DNA of 64,000 nucleotides from Shewanella gelidimarina. GTDB taxonomy: Bacteria > Pseudomonadota > Gammaproteobacteria > Enterobacterales > Shewanellaceae. A program made the translations under genes and the position numbers. Positions 18,825 to 28,638 of this stretch are shown one piece after another. The notes below the pieces were generated by a model. That model did no database searches, was not told where the DNA came from, and saw nothing but the letters and a program-made list of their open reading frames with translations. Positions within the stretch are counted from its first letter, which is position 1, and each line of letters opens with the position of its first letter. The stretch spans positions 1 through 64,000 of the forward strand of contig NZ_JAKIKW010000003.1 of NCBI RefSeq assembly GCF_023283945.1, read 5' to 3'.

Positions 18825-21815
18825 TTGTCACCTCAAAACATCGAAAAAAGTATAAACCTTAGTTGGTTTGGTCAGTTTTATTTAGGCCAAGCGCATGCGG
18901 TTAAACTCACTGCGGTGGGAATTGAGTTTACTCGCCCTCAAGGTCAATTTTTAGCGCGCTACCGTCAACCAAAACAGCCGATAGCAGTAGAACACTTTTC
19001 TTGGTTACAGCTAGCATCGCCGCCTGTTTTTAGCTCGAGTTTTTTAGGCAGTCTATTGAGCTTTCAAGCCGACGGGCAGGCCTATCAGCTTTCATTTATC
19101 AGTTATTTTGCTAAATCAAAATTCAAACAACAAATTGAATTGCTGTGGGCACAAGCGCATGAACAGCAACTGTACGAATTAATATTACGCCTTGAAAAGA
19201 CGATTGCTAATCGCTACTTACGTCAGTCGTTACTGGATAAAATGCAGCCTAGGATTGCACGTGAATATAAACGTTGGTTTCCATGGTGCGAGTCTGTTGA
19301 ACTATCGACACTGGCTCGGGCAGCATTGAATAAATTGCAGAGGTTTTATCGCTGGGATAAGGCCAATATAAAGCAAGTTCAACAAGGCTACATTCAATCA
19401 CAGCTAGAACAGCATGCTGACTTTTTTGATCAAGTCGAATCTAATCCATTAACTGATAAACAGCGCCTGGCTTGTATTGTCGATGATGATAATAATCTTT
19501 TGTTAGCGGGAGCTGGCACGGGTAAGACGAGTGTGATGGTTGGGCGTTCAGGGTATTTGTTGGCCAGCGGCCAAGCGCAAGCTGCAGATATTTTATTGCT
19601 GGCTTACGGTCGGAAGGCCGCTGATGAAATGGATCAGCGCATTAAAGATAAGCTCGCTACAGATGAGATTAAAGCGAGCACTTTTCACAGTTTGGGGCTA
19701 AAGATCATCGCCGCAGTGGAGGGAACTGCGCCCAGTTTGTCGCCATGGGCGGACGATGAAAAAGCCAAAGATAACTGGGTACAACAAACACTCGCTGCAC
19801 TGCTTGAAGATCAGGACTATCGTCAGCAGATTTTCGAGTATTTCAGTCAGTTCTATTATGTTGAGAAAAGCCCTTTCGATTTTGACTCCGAAGGCGAATA
19901 TTTTGAATACCTTAATGACAACGATATTCGCACGCTTAAAGCGGAGAGGGTAAAGAGTTTTGGTGAACTTTATATTGCTAATTGGCTCTTCTGTAACGGT
20001 ATCGAATATCAGTACGAAGCCAAGTATGAACATGATGTCAGCAGTATCGATTTTCGCCAATATCAACCGGATTTTTACCTGGCAGAGTATGGCGTTTATA
20101 TTGAGTATTATGGCGTTGATGAAGCAGACAATACCGCACCTTACATTGATAACAAGGCATACCTTGAATCAATGGCGTGGAAGCGCGAACTTCATACAAA
20201 CAATGAGACTGCTTGTATTGAGCTATTCTATTACCAACATAAAAAAGGGCTGTTAATTGGCGAGCTAGAACAGGCGTTAACGGCGTTTAAAGTTAAATAT
20301 TCGCCGTTACCTGATGCCGCTATCCTTGCTACTTTGCATGAGCTAGGACGGGTTACTGAGTTGGCAAAACTCTTTAGCCAACTTATTGGATTGTATAAAG
20401 CGGCTTGTGTTGATGATCGCGGGCTCGAGAAGGTATTCGACAACGCAGCGGACCCCAAGCAGACACGTAAGGCGTTCGAGCTGCTAGTGCCAATCTTGAG
20501 TCGTTATCAGCAACATCTATCAGACAGTGGCGATATTGATTTTGAGGACATGATTGGCAAGGCGATCTCTTATGTTCAAAGTGGTCAATTCATTAGCCCA
20601 TGGCGTTATATTTTGGTTGATGAGTTCCAAGATATTTCAGAACCAAGAGCTCGCCTAGTGCGCGCGTTACGAGACTCTAGCTCACCTCACTCCAACAGTA
20701 AGGCGTCACTATTTTGTGTCGGTGATGACTGGCAGGCCATTTATCGTTTCACCGGGGCGGATGTGAGCTTAACGACTAAGTTCACTGAATATTTTGGCGC
20801 AACGGCTGAAACTTATCTCGATCTCACCTTTAGATTTAACAGCAGTATTGGCGAGGTCGCGACCCAATTTGTGACTCAGAATCCGGCGCAGCTAAAAAAG
20901 GATATTCGATCGGTTGTTCAAGCCACTCAACCTGCCGTGTCACTTATACAGCGTGGAGATAATGACAAGCCGACGACGGACAACCCCAGCACCAATGCAC
21001 TGGAACAAGCATTAACTGCGCTGAGTACAAGAGTGAACTTGGGTGATAATGAGCTCAAGCGCAAGCCGACGGTGTATTTACTTGGCCGTTTTTGGTTTCA
21101 GTTACCTGACCGAAATGAGCTGAGACTGCTAAATGCCAAATACCCAAGTTTAACCATTGAGTGTCAGTCCTTTCATGCATCTAAAGGTAAAGAGGCCGAT
21201 TATGTGGTGATTACCGGCATGAAAACCGGTAAGCATGGTTTCCCCTCAAAGAAAGTCACTCCTGCATTACTGGATGCCTTTTTGCCGAAGTCGGAAGCAT
21301 TTGAATATGCAGAGGAGCGTCGACTTTTTTATGTGGCATTGACCCGGGCAAAGCAGCGCGTATATGTATTGGCTGACATGACGGATGTTAGTCCGTTTGT
21401 GGTTGAGCTGGTTCAAGACGGATACCCAATAGCGCAAGCAGAGTTCAGCACGTCTTTAGTACAAAAGTTGTTTGAACAGATCAAATGCGTTCGTTGTACT
21501 ACGGGGACCCTAAAGCCAAGAACAGGTAACTTTAGATCCTTCTATTCATGCTCTCACTTTCCTTTGTGCGATCACAAAGAGGAGGGCTGTGAGCGCTGTG
21601 GTAGCGCGATGACACGTAAACGTTTCACTGGCTTCAAGGTTTGCATTAATGATGACTGCAGCCATACCACTCCGCTTTGCAATGTTTGTGGTGGCGATAT
21701 GGTATTGAGACAAGGTGCTAAAGGGGAGTTTTGGGGTTGCAAGAATTATCGCGGCAAGCAATCACCCAGCTGTCGCAATGCTGTGAATAAATCTAAGGTA
21801 GCCTTACCGAGTTAG
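18825..21815 (+). CDS. HelD-like UvrD/Rep superfamily helicase with inserted domain and C-terminal zinc ribbons
   Basis: Large 996-aa SF1 helicase related to DNA helicase IV (E. coli HelD is 684 aa). Seen: an N-terminal helicase IV-type domain (about 1-200); Q motif and Walker A AGAGTGKT at residues 228-235; motif II VDEFQDIS with Asp599-Glu600; motif III VGDDWQAIYRFTGAD; LTFRFNSS; late motifs SFHASKGKEADYVV and RRLFYVALTRAK. Between motifs Ia and II there is an insertion (about 370-480) carrying QPDFYLAEYGVYIEYYG. After the helicase core come three Cys-rich topoisomerase-type zinc ribbons (from Cys888 to the C-terminus). The start is TTG, the first available one, with a weak site. Stands alone; DNA repair or defence role is inference. 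Confidence 0.82.
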   Translation: MSPQNIEKSINLSWFGQFYLGQAHAVKLTAVGIEFTRPQGQFLARYRQPKQPIAVEHFSWLQLASPPVFSSSFLGSLLSFQADGQAYQLSFISYFAKSKFKQQIELLWAQAHEQQLYELILRLEKTIANRYLRQSLLDKMQPRIAREYKRWFPWCESVELSTLARAALNKLQRFYRWDKANIKQVQQGYIQSQLEQHADFFDQVESNPLTDKQRLACIVDDDNNLLLAGAGTGKTSVMVGRSGYLLASGQAQAADILLLAYGRKAADEMDQRIKDKLATDEIKASTFHSLGLKIIAAVEGTAPSLSPWADDEKAKDNWVQQTLAALLEDQDYRQQIFEYFSQFYYVEKSPFDFDSEGEYFEYLNDNDIRTLKAERVKSFGELYIANWLFCNGIEYQYEAKYEHDVSSIDFRQYQPDFYLAEYGVYIEYYGVDEADNTAPYIDNKAYLESMAWKRELHTNNETACIELFYYQHKKGLLIGELEQALTAFKVKYSPLPDAAILATLHELGRVTELAKLFSQLIGLYKAACVDDRGLEKVFDNAADPKQTRKAFELLVPILSRYQQHLSDSGDIDFEDMIGKAISYVQSGQFISPWRYILVDEFQDISEPRARLVRALRDSSSPHSNSKASLFCVGDDWQAIYRFTGADVSLTTKFTEYFGATAETYLDLTFRFNSSIGEVATQFVTQNPAQLKKDIRSVVQATQPAVSLIQRGDNDKPTTDNPSTNALEQALTALSTRVNLGDNELKRKPTVYLLGRFWFQLPDRNELRLLNAKYPSLTIECQSFHASKGKEADYVVITGMKTGKHGFPSKKVTPALLDAFLPKSEAFEYAEERRLFYVALTRAKQRVYVLADMTDVSPFVVELVQDGYPIAQAEFSTSLVQKLFEQIKCVRCTTGTLKPRTGNFRSFYSCSHFPLCDHKEEGCERCGSAMTRKRFTGFKVCINDDCSHTTPLCNVCGGDMVLRQGAKGEFWGCKNYRGKQSPSCRNAVNKSKVALPS

Positions 21816-21919
21816 TTTTGATATTGGTTGGAACATTTATTCTACACCTGCGCTGTTGCTCTTTGATAAGGGCTGGCTGCGAGCTTTTTTGGACACAACT
21901 AACATATCGACTTAGAGTT

Positions 21920-21941
21920 GACCATCAAACTGAGGATGGTC
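21920..21941. terminator. Possible convergent terminator, helicase / amidotransferase
   Basis: GACCATC-AAACTGAG-GATGGTC hairpin; on the plus strand ATCCTTTTA follows, so the T tract is weak. Confidence 0.4.
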
Positions 21942-21947
21942 ATCCTT

Positions 21948-22646
21948 TTAATATAAGAAGTTCACAAACCAACGAGTCACGAGTTTATCGTCAACGGGCA
22001 GCGACAGTGACTCGATGCCAATTTCAACTCTTTGATGGGGGATTCGGTCACGGCGAGCATTCATTAGGTCCTCTGAGTAGCGCTTGCTAAACTCAGGATG
22101 TCCCTGAACACCAAGAAAGTGGTCGTTTATCTGGATCATATAGAAAGGGCAGAAATCACTGGCCGCAATAATTTCAGTATCTTCAGGCAGTTTACTCACT
22201 TGGTCTTGATGACTCACCACCAAAGATATCGCCTCAGCAGCACCATCCATCCAAGATTTTCTCTGAGTGATCATGGACGTAGTCACACCTACGCCCCAGC
22301 CTTTTGGAGATTTGATGACCTCACCTCCCAACGCTTTGACCATCATCTGATGACCAAAACAGATCCCAATGAGCTTTTTCTTACAGGCATAGAGTTTGGC
22401 AATGAAATGCTTAAACTGGATCACCCAGGCTTCATCATCGTTGACCCCATAACGGCTCCCAGTCGTAATATAGGCATCGCATTCATCCACTGAATTGGGG
22501 TAGTTGCCATCAATCACTCGGTAAACAGAAAATGCTAATTCAGTGTCTAAATGCTCAAACAGGCGAGTAAACATCATCGGATAATTACCATGCTTAGCTT
22601 GCAGTGCTTCGGTGACATCATCGCATTGCAAAATACCTATTCTCAT
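21948..22646 (-). CDS. Class I glutamine amidotransferase-like hydrolase (predicted gamma-glutamyl amide hydrolase)
   Basis: 232-aa stand-alone GATase-1 domain, like GMP synthase-type amidotransferases without a synthetase. Seen: nucleophile Cys96 in GICFGHQMM and the His183-x-Glu185 pair in GHPEFS, a complete triad. The ATG at 22646 is chosen because AGGAGG lies 7 nt upstream; an in-frame extension to 22718 is poor. It is the last gene of a same-strand run with a Fe-alcohol dehydrogenase, aldehyde dehydrogenase and glutamine-synthetase-like ligase. In putrescine and isopropylamine pathways such an enzyme removes the gamma-glutamyl group (PuuD, IpuF), so the inferred job is releasing glutamate from the oxidised product. 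Confidence 0.82.
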   Translation of the reverse strand: MRIGILQCDDVTEALQAKHGNYPMMFTRLFEHLDTELAFSVYRVIDGNYPNSVDECDAYITTGSRYGVNDDEAWVIQFKHFIAKLYACKKKLIGICFGHQMMVKALGGEVIKSPKGWGVGVTTSMITQRKSWMDGAAEAISLVVSHQDQVSKLPEDTEIIAASDFCPFYMIQINDHFLGVQGHPEFSKRYSEDLMNARRDRIPHQRVEIGIESLSLPVDDKLVTRWFVNFLY

Positions 22647-22739
22647 CGCAATCCTCCTCTGTGAAAAACGTTTTATTGCCTGATAAATCTGTTTAATTAA
22701 GCAGGCTGAGAGCCACACATAGTGACTCCCTGACGGGTA

Positions 22740-23909
22740 TTATTTTAATTGGCCTTTAACCGCATCACTAAAGAGCAATGAATACTCGGCATCGGTTAAT
22801 ATTATCGGATTGCCTGCGGAAGCCGCATCTTTGGCTGACATTTTTCCGACCAAAACCACGTCATCTAAATTGATCCCTATCTCGGCTAAGGTGTGCGGAA
22901 TATTAAGTTGCTCCCTTAGCGTTAGCACCCAAGACAAAAAACCATCAAAACTAGCGTCATCTAACTCAAGGTATCGCGATAAACGTGTGATGCGCTCCTC
23001 TATAACACTGCGGTTTCGTATCAACACATAGGGCATTAAAATCGCATTTAATAATCCGTGATGTTTGTTATACAGCGCACCAAGGGAGTGAGCGATGGCA
23101 TGCATTGCGCCCAAACCACGTTGAAAACTGGTCGCGCCCATAGTCGAGGCTACCAGCATCTGCGTTCTCGCTTCAATGTCTTCACCATTGGCCACTGCTC
23201 TGGGAAGGTAGTCTTTAACTAAACGTATCCCCTCAATAGCAATACCCTCTGCCATAGGGTGATAAAAAGGCGCGCAATAGGCTTCCAGATTATGCGATAA
23301 GGCGTCTAAACCCGTCGCCGCCGTGATGTGAGGGGGCAAGCTCAAGGTTAATATTGGGTCGAGCAATACATGCGCCGGTAGCATATTGGGATGAAAGATA
23401 ATGCGTTTAATATGATGTGCTCCATCGGTGTCGGTGATCACCGAGGCTCGTCCCACTTCAGAACCCGTCCCCGCAGTGGTGGGCACTGCCACTACTGGCA
23501 ACATTAGGCTTGCATCGATACGAGTCCAATTGCTGCCAATATCTTCGGCGCTCCATAAAGAGATCGCTTGCTTGGCTATCATGGCGATTGCTTTTGCGGC
23601 ATCTAAACTCGAGCCGCCACCGAACGCGACCACACCATCGAAACCGCCAGCGTTTAAAAACAGTGCGCCATCCCGAACATTGTTGCCGGTCGGATTTCCC
23701 TGAATGTCAGCAAAAATATCCGCTTCAAGCCCAGCTTCAGTGCAATATCCTATCGCCTCTTTGACCATCGATAGACCGGATAACCCCGGGTCGGTGATCA
23801 ACAGCACTTTGGTCATATTAAGTGCTTTGCAACGCTCACCAAGCTGCGCTAAACAGCCTTCACCCACTGTGATGGCGGTGGGGAAATTCCAACTTGCTTG
23901 TAAATCCAT
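22740..23909 (-). CDS. Iron-containing alcohol dehydrogenase
   Basis: 389-aa group III (Fe-dependent) alcohol dehydrogenase, normal length. Seen: N-terminal nucleotide-binding part with FGGGSSLDAAKAIA (~95-108), TTAGTGSEVG (~145), and the metal site in the C-terminal half: Asp near LLDPILTL, His in LDALSHNLEAY, and the two histidines of AMHAIAHSLGALYNKHHG. AAGGGA precedes the ATG. Located 31 nt after the aldehyde dehydrogenase gene. In the proposed pathway it oxidises the alcohol of a gamma-glutamylated amino alcohol to the aldehyde; the family has many substrates, so this rests on context. Confidence 0.88.
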   Translation of the reverse strand: MDLQASWNFPTAITVGEGCLAQLGERCKALNMTKVLLITDPGLSGLSMVKEAIGYCTEAGLEADIFADIQGNPTGNNVRDGALFLNAGGFDGVVAFGGGSSLDAAKAIAMIAKQAISLWSAEDIGSNWTRIDASLMLPVVAVPTTAGTGSEVGRASVITDTDGAHHIKRIIFHPNMLPAHVLLDPILTLSLPPHITAATGLDALSHNLEAYCAPFYHPMAEGIAIEGIRLVKDYLPRAVANGEDIEARTQMLVASTMGATSFQRGLGAMHAIAHSLGALYNKHHGLLNAILMPYVLIRNRSVIEERITRLSRYLELDDASFDGFLSWVLTLREQLNIPHTLAEIGINLDDVVLVGKMSAKDAASAGNPIILTDAEYSLLFSDAVKGQLK

Positions 23910-23940
23910 GCAGATCCCTTAACCCTTTACGGGCACTGAG

Positions 23941-25356
23941 TTAACGATGCTTTATATGAAATGACTTAGGTCGAGTCAGCTGTTCAAATCCTAACTGAGA
24001 TAGCGTGCAGCCACGTCCCGACTGCTTCACCCCTGTCCAAGCTAAGGCGGGATCTAAGTAATCACAGCGATTAAGGAAAAAAGTCCCCGTCTGCAGGCGC
24101 TCACCTAACTCAAGCCCTAAGTCGATATCTTGGGTAAAGATACTGGCAGTTAAGCCAAAATCGCTGTCGTTCATTAACCTAATGGCTTGCTCATCAGTGG
24201 ATACTTTCATTATCCCAACCACAGGGCCGAACGACTCCTGTGTCATCACGCTCATGGAGTGATCCACATCGGTGAGGATCTGTGGTGCAAGGTAAGGCGT
24301 GCCGTTCTGGCTCAGCGGAAATAGAGCTTCGTCTATATGGGCTATGGCACCTTGCTCAATGGCATCAGCTATCTGCTGCCTGACAAAATCTGCCGCAGAA
24401 GTTCGCACCATAGGCCCTAAGGTGACGCTTGGATCATCTGCCCGGCCTAACTGGTATTGTTTGGTTAAGGTCACTGCCTTACTGACAAATTCATCATAAG
24501 CGTGCTGGTGGACATAGATCCGCTCAATACCGCAGCAAGATTGTCCTGAGTTGAAAAAAGCCCCGTCGACTAAGGTTTCAACGGCACTGTCTATATCGGC
24601 ATCCTCACGCACATAGGCGGGGTCTTTGCCGCCAAGCTCCAGACCAACACCAATAAAGCGCCCACAAGCGGCCTTTTCTACCATCTGTCCGCCATAAACC
24701 GAGCCGGTAAACGCCACATAATTGATCTGCTCATGGGCGATAAGTTTGGCGGTGTTAGCGTGACTCATATGCAAGTACTGAAAAACCCCTTCAGGTAATC
24801 CCGCCTCTTTAAACGCCTGATATAAGCGCTCGGCGCACAGTGGTGTTTGAGCTGAGTGTTTGAGGATCACGCAGTTACCCGCCAATAAAGCAGGAATGAT
24901 GGCATTTATCGCGGTTAAAAAAGGGTAGTTCCAGGGGGCGATAACCAAGACTGTGCCTAAGGATTCACGTTTGATATAACGGGTAAAACCTGGCTTTTCT
25001 TCGAGTTGGATATCCGCTAAGGCTTGCTGGCAAACCTCAATCATATAGTCACTGCGCTCAGCAACGCCGGCAAGCTCACCAGCAGCGTAACGTATAGGTC
25101 TTCCCATCATCCAACTCAGCTCTTTGGCTATGTCCTCTTTATGACTCAACAACTGCTCAATAGCCTGTTTGCATAGCGCTTTACGTTGAGATAAAGGGGT
25201 CAGTTTCCAGCTAGCCTCAGCACTGTTATAAGCGGCCGTTGCTTGCTCGACACAGGCCAGTAGCTGATGCTCGTCAGCGAGCTGACGGCTGACAAATACG
25301 CTGCCATCTATGGGAGATAGGGTGTGCTGCATCTCTGTTTTCGAGAATGATTCCAT
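23941..25356 (-). CDS. NAD(P)-dependent aldehyde dehydrogenase
   Basis: 471-aa ALDH superfamily enzyme. Seen: the nucleotide-binding VIAPWNYPF (~132), FTGS (~211), the general-base Glu in LELGGKDP (~237) and the catalytic Cys in FNSGQSCCGIERIY (~271), followed by ESFGPVVGI (~374). Catalytic residues are intact. It lies between the glutamine-synthetase-like gene and the Fe-alcohol dehydrogenase on the same strand, so it most likely oxidises the aldehyde made by the latter to the carboxylate. A second in-frame ATG at 25332 is possible. Confidence 0.9.
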   Translation of the reverse strand: MESFSKTEMQHTLSPIDGSVFVSRQLADEHQLLACVEQATAAYNSAEASWKLTPLSQRKALCKQAIEQLLSHKEDIAKELSWMMGRPIRYAAGELAGVAERSDYMIEVCQQALADIQLEEKPGFTRYIKRESLGTVLVIAPWNYPFLTAINAIIPALLAGNCVILKHSAQTPLCAERLYQAFKEAGLPEGVFQYLHMSHANTAKLIAHEQINYVAFTGSVYGGQMVEKAACGRFIGVGLELGGKDPAYVREDADIDSAVETLVDGAFFNSGQSCCGIERIYVHQHAYDEFVSKAVTLTKQYQLGRADDPSVTLGPMVRTSAADFVRQQIADAIEQGAIAHIDEALFPLSQNGTPYLAPQILTDVDHSMSVMTQESFGPVVGIMKVSTDEQAIRLMNDSDFGLTASIFTQDIDLGLELGERLQTGTFFLNRCDYLDPALAWTGVKQSGRGCTLSQLGFEQLTRPKSFHIKHR

Positions 25357-25444
25357 AAATTAGGTAACTCCGTTGCTACAACTTTAACTTTAAATAAGTG
25401 GCTTACAGCATAAAACTCACCGCAGCCAAAAGATGCTTGTGGGG

Positions 25445-26812
25445 TTAAATTATCTCGAAATAACGCTCCATCTCCCAGTCGGTAACATGCTTTCTAAACT
25501 CACGTTCTTCCCACTCACGGCTGATGGCGTAATGCTCGACAAAGGTTTCACCAAAACAGCTTTTAGCCGCTGAAGATTGCTTGAATCGTTGCGTCGCATC
25601 CCACAGGGTAGCGGGCAGTGCAAGTGCAGCATCATGACTCTGCTCGTAAGCATTACCTTTCACTTGAGCTTGTGGCTCTAGCTCATGCTCTATGCCATAA
25701 AGACCGCTGGCAAGTGCTGCTGCAAGTGCAAGATATGGGTTTGCATCGGCTGCACCGAGTCGATATTCAACCCGCTGAGATGACGCGGAGCCAGGAATAA
25801 CCCTCAACGCCGTCGTTCTGTTTTCAACGCCCCAAGTGGCATCAGTCGGTGCCCAGAATCCGGGGACCATCCGAGAATAACTGTTAATCGTCGGGGCTAT
25901 CATGCACAGAAATTCGGGCATCAATGCCTGTTGACCAGCCAAAAAGTGTCGCTGTATTTTGCTCATGCTGTGAGTCTGACTTGGGTCATAAAAAGCCGAG
26001 CTGCCATCTTTGTTCTGTAATGAGATATGAATATGGCCACTTTGCCCCGGATAGTCTCCAGACCACTTAGCCATAAAGGTCGCCATCAGATCCCGCCTCT
26101 GTGCCAACACTTTCATAAAGGTTTTAAACAGCGCGCCTTTATCGGCCGCGGCTTCAGCATTATCAACCGCAATCGCCGCTTCAATTACGCCAGGGCCTGT
26201 TTCGGAATGGATCCCTTCGATAGGAAAATCCATGGTCTCAGACATCGACAAAATAGCCTGATAAAGATCAGAGTGCACCGAGTTACGGATCATTGAGTAA
26301 CCGAACCAATCTGGGGTTATTGTCTCTAGATTACGGAAGTTCTTTTCGCGGATTGATTTTGGTGTTTCGTTAAACAGAAAGAACTCATATTCCAATGCTG
26401 CAAACGGATTAAAGCCCATGCTTTGAGCTTTCTCTATCACCCGTCTTAGTGTCCCTCGGGGGCAGACAGCTTCAGCTTCTCCGGAAAACTCTGCGATAAA
26501 CAGCAGCATGCCCTCTTCACCAATCACATCACGGCAGGTATGGGGTAATATCCGTACCGGCGCATCGGGATAACCTGTGTGCCAGCCGGTGTATTTAGCA
26601 TTGTCATACAGTTGATCTTTGACGTCCCAACCCAGAACCACATCACAAAATGCAAAGCCTTTCTCTAAGGAAGCTATAAACTTGGACTTAGACATATACT
26701 TGCCGCGCATCACCCCATCATTATCAAATAGACCGACCTTAATATGGGTTAAACCACGTTCTTCTATAATGGCAATGGCATCGGCAATACTGTTAACTTG
26801 TCTCGCTTCCAT
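25445..26812 (-). CDS. Glutamine synthetase-like gamma-glutamyl amide ligase
   Basis: 455-aa member of the glutamine synthetase superfamily, of the catabolic ligase branch (PuuA, IpuC, GlnA4) rather than housekeeping GlnA. Seen: N-terminal beta-grasp part with VGLFDNDGVMRGKYMSK, then metal and substrate motifs ALEYEFFLF (~142), SETGPGVIEAAI (~203), SGHIHISL (~261), NRTTALRVIP (~334) and VEYRLGAADANPYLALAAAL (~349). AAGGAAG precedes the ATG by 7 nt. Housekeeping GlnA features such as the adenylylated tyrosine region are not apparent. Placed between an ethanolamine-type permease and two dehydrogenases, it most likely joins glutamate to the amine of an amino alcohol using ATP. Confidence 0.87.
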   Translation of the reverse strand: MEARQVNSIADAIAIIEERGLTHIKVGLFDNDGVMRGKYMSKSKFIASLEKGFAFCDVVLGWDVKDQLYDNAKYTGWHTGYPDAPVRILPHTCRDVIGEEGMLLFIAEFSGEAEAVCPRGTLRRVIEKAQSMGFNPFAALEYEFFLFNETPKSIREKNFRNLETITPDWFGYSMIRNSVHSDLYQAILSMSETMDFPIEGIHSETGPGVIEAAIAVDNAEAAADKGALFKTFMKVLAQRRDLMATFMAKWSGDYPGQSGHIHISLQNKDGSSAFYDPSQTHSMSKIQRHFLAGQQALMPEFLCMIAPTINSYSRMVPGFWAPTDATWGVENRTTALRVIPGSASSQRVEYRLGAADANPYLALAAALASGLYGIEHELEPQAQVKGNAYEQSHDAALALPATLWDATQRFKQSSAAKSCFGETFVEHYAISREWEEREFRKHVTDWEMERYFEII

Positions 26813-26980
26813 ATTCGCGCTTCCTTATTATTGTTCTTGATAAGATGAGCTTGGCTTAGCGCTGCAGCTCATCGTCAGACATCATTTATCACTGCATTAC
26901 GTTGTTAATCTGAGTCGCTAAATTTGCTGGGAATAATGTCGGCTGACAGAATAAAATGACTTACTGCCAGCCTCTAAATA

Positions 26981-28441
26981 CTATTTAAGTTCTGACTCAG
27001 CCGAGGCGATCATGTCAAACTCCTCCTCTGGCGCTGAAGCCACCAATCGATGACGACTGTATAAAACAAAGTAAGTCACCATTATCAGATAAAAGAGGGC
27101 TGACCACATGGCAGCCTGAAGGCTCACCACAAAGGTGGATGCGAGTGCGACGAGAGAGAGTACTAACGCGATAGAGGATGTAAAAATACCGCCAGGGGTT
27201 CTATAAGGGCGTTCAAGATTAGGCTCTTTTTTACGCAGTAAAATATGTGACAAACTCATCATCGCGTAGGAGATAGTCGCGCCAAAGACTGCCATGGTGA
27301 TCATCAAGTCACCTTCGCCAGTTAGCGACAACAGAAAGCCCAATATTCCCGGTACGATTAACGCCCAAACGGGCACTTTACGTTTTCCTGATAACGACAG
27401 GAAACGGGGCAGATATCCGGCGCGGGAGAGGGCGAAAACTTGGCGAGAATAGGCATAAATAATAGAGAAAAAGCTGGCGATCAAGCCGAACAGACCGACA
27501 ATATTAACAAACTTGGCTGCCAGTGAATCAAGACCATAAACAGATTGCAGTGCCCCTACTAATGGTGCTCCGTGGGTTTTCATCGCTTCGGCGCCAGCGC
27601 CTCCAGGAACCAGCAATAACACCGCTGCAGCAAATACGATTAATACCAACATAGAGGCGATAATCCCCTTTGGCATATCTTTGGCTGGGTTCTTTGCTTC
27701 CTCAGCGGCCAATGGCACGCCCTCTACCGCAAGAAACAGCCACATCGCAAATGGCAGCGCGGCCCAGATCCCCATATATCCTTCAGGCAGAAAACTGCTG
27801 GAACCTGCAACATCAGGGTTGGCGGCAATATCGAATAGATTGGCCGAATCGAAATGTGGCACCATGCCCACCATAAAGACACCGATAGCGATCACCGCGA
27901 GCAAGGTTATCCCCATCATGATCCTCAGTGCTTCACCTGCTCCCCACAGATGCAAACCAACAAACACCACATAGAAGGCCGCATAGACAATCGGTCCGTC
28001 GATACCGACAAGCTCATGGACATACCCGCCAATAAAGATGGCGATAGCGGCAGGCGCGATGGCATATTCAAGTAAAATTGCCGTGCCAGTTAGAAAGCCG
28101 CCCCAAGGCCCCATGGTGCGTCTCGCAAAGCTGTATCCGCCTCCGGCCGTTGGCAGTGAAGATGACATCTCAGCCAAGCTTAATACTAAGCAGATATACA
28201 TTAAGCCCATGACCAGGGTTGCGATAAGCATTCCGCCAAATCCGCCAAGTTCAAGGCCAAAGTTCCATCCGGCAAAATCGCCTGAAATCACATAGGAGAT
28301 CCCGAGACTGGCCAGCAGTACCCATCCGGCGACACCCTTTTTGAGTTGACGTTGGCTCATGTATTCATCGGAAACGGCTTCATACTCGATGCTTTTATTT
28401 TTTGTGTTAGGTGCATGTTGTAGCTTTGATTCATGTGACAT
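26981..28441 (-). CDS. APC-family amino acid/ethanolamine permease
   Basis: 486-aa transporter of the APC superfamily, of the ethanolamine permease (Eat) type by its motifs. Seen: about 12 membrane spans beginning GVAGWVLLASLGISYVISGD, with GWNFGLELGGFGGML, the conserved LAEMSSSLPTAGGGYSFARR stretch after span 2, WLFLAVEGVPLAAEEAKNPAKDMP in the middle and a charged cytoplasmic C-terminus. AGGGA precedes the ATG. First structural gene of the catabolic cluster; a palindrome lies 120-142 bp upstream. Substrate ethanolamine or a similar amino alcohol is inferred from family and neighbours. Confidence 0.85.
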   Translation of the reverse strand: MSHESKLQHAPNTKNKSIEYEAVSDEYMSQRQLKKGVAGWVLLASLGISYVISGDFAGWNFGLELGGFGGMLIATLVMGLMYICLVLSLAEMSSSLPTAGGGYSFARRTMGPWGGFLTGTAILLEYAIAPAAIAIFIGGYVHELVGIDGPIVYAAFYVVFVGLHLWGAGEALRIMMGITLLAVIAIGVFMVGMVPHFDSANLFDIAANPDVAGSSSFLPEGYMGIWAALPFAMWLFLAVEGVPLAAEEAKNPAKDMPKGIIASMLVLIVFAAAVLLLVPGGAGAEAMKTHGAPLVGALQSVYGLDSLAAKFVNIVGLFGLIASFFSIIYAYSRQVFALSRAGYLPRFLSLSGKRKVPVWALIVPGILGFLLSLTGEGDLMITMAVFGATISYAMMSLSHILLRKKEPNLERPYRTPGGIFTSSIALVLSLVALASTFVVSLQAAMWSALFYLIMVTYFVLYSRHRLVASAPEEEFDMIASAESELK

Positions 28442-28560
28442 GACACTTCCCTTTATCTTGGTTTGCGAAATGGCCCGGATAATTCGCTTTGAATTAATAC
28501 CTGACCGAACCTAATAGCCTCCTGGCTTAACGACAACAACAATCATTTGTACTAACGCTG

Positions 28561-28583
28561 TAGTATTAATAATTTTAATACTA
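28561..28583. promoter_or_regulatory. Palindromic operator candidate upstream of the permease
   Basis: TAGTATTAA-TAATT-TTAATACTA, a perfect 9-bp inverted repeat with 5-bp centre, between the LysR gene and the permease. It contains T-N11-A geometry used by LysR regulators and has no T tract, so an operator is more likely than a terminator. Confidence 0.5.
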
Positions 28584-28638
28584 TGTAACTTATCAGTAGT
28601 TTATTTTAGTTTCTGGCAGCACAAATCCATTCTATGCA

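Noticed and set aside
19698..20066. 122-codon minus-strand frame inside the helicase gene
   Set aside because: Antisense to the continuous helicase frame that carries ordered SF1 motifs.
22098..22493. 131-codon plus-strand frame opposite the amidotransferase
   Set aside because: The minus-strand frame has an intact Cys-His-Glu triad and a strong ribosome site; the plus frame has no recognisable sequence.
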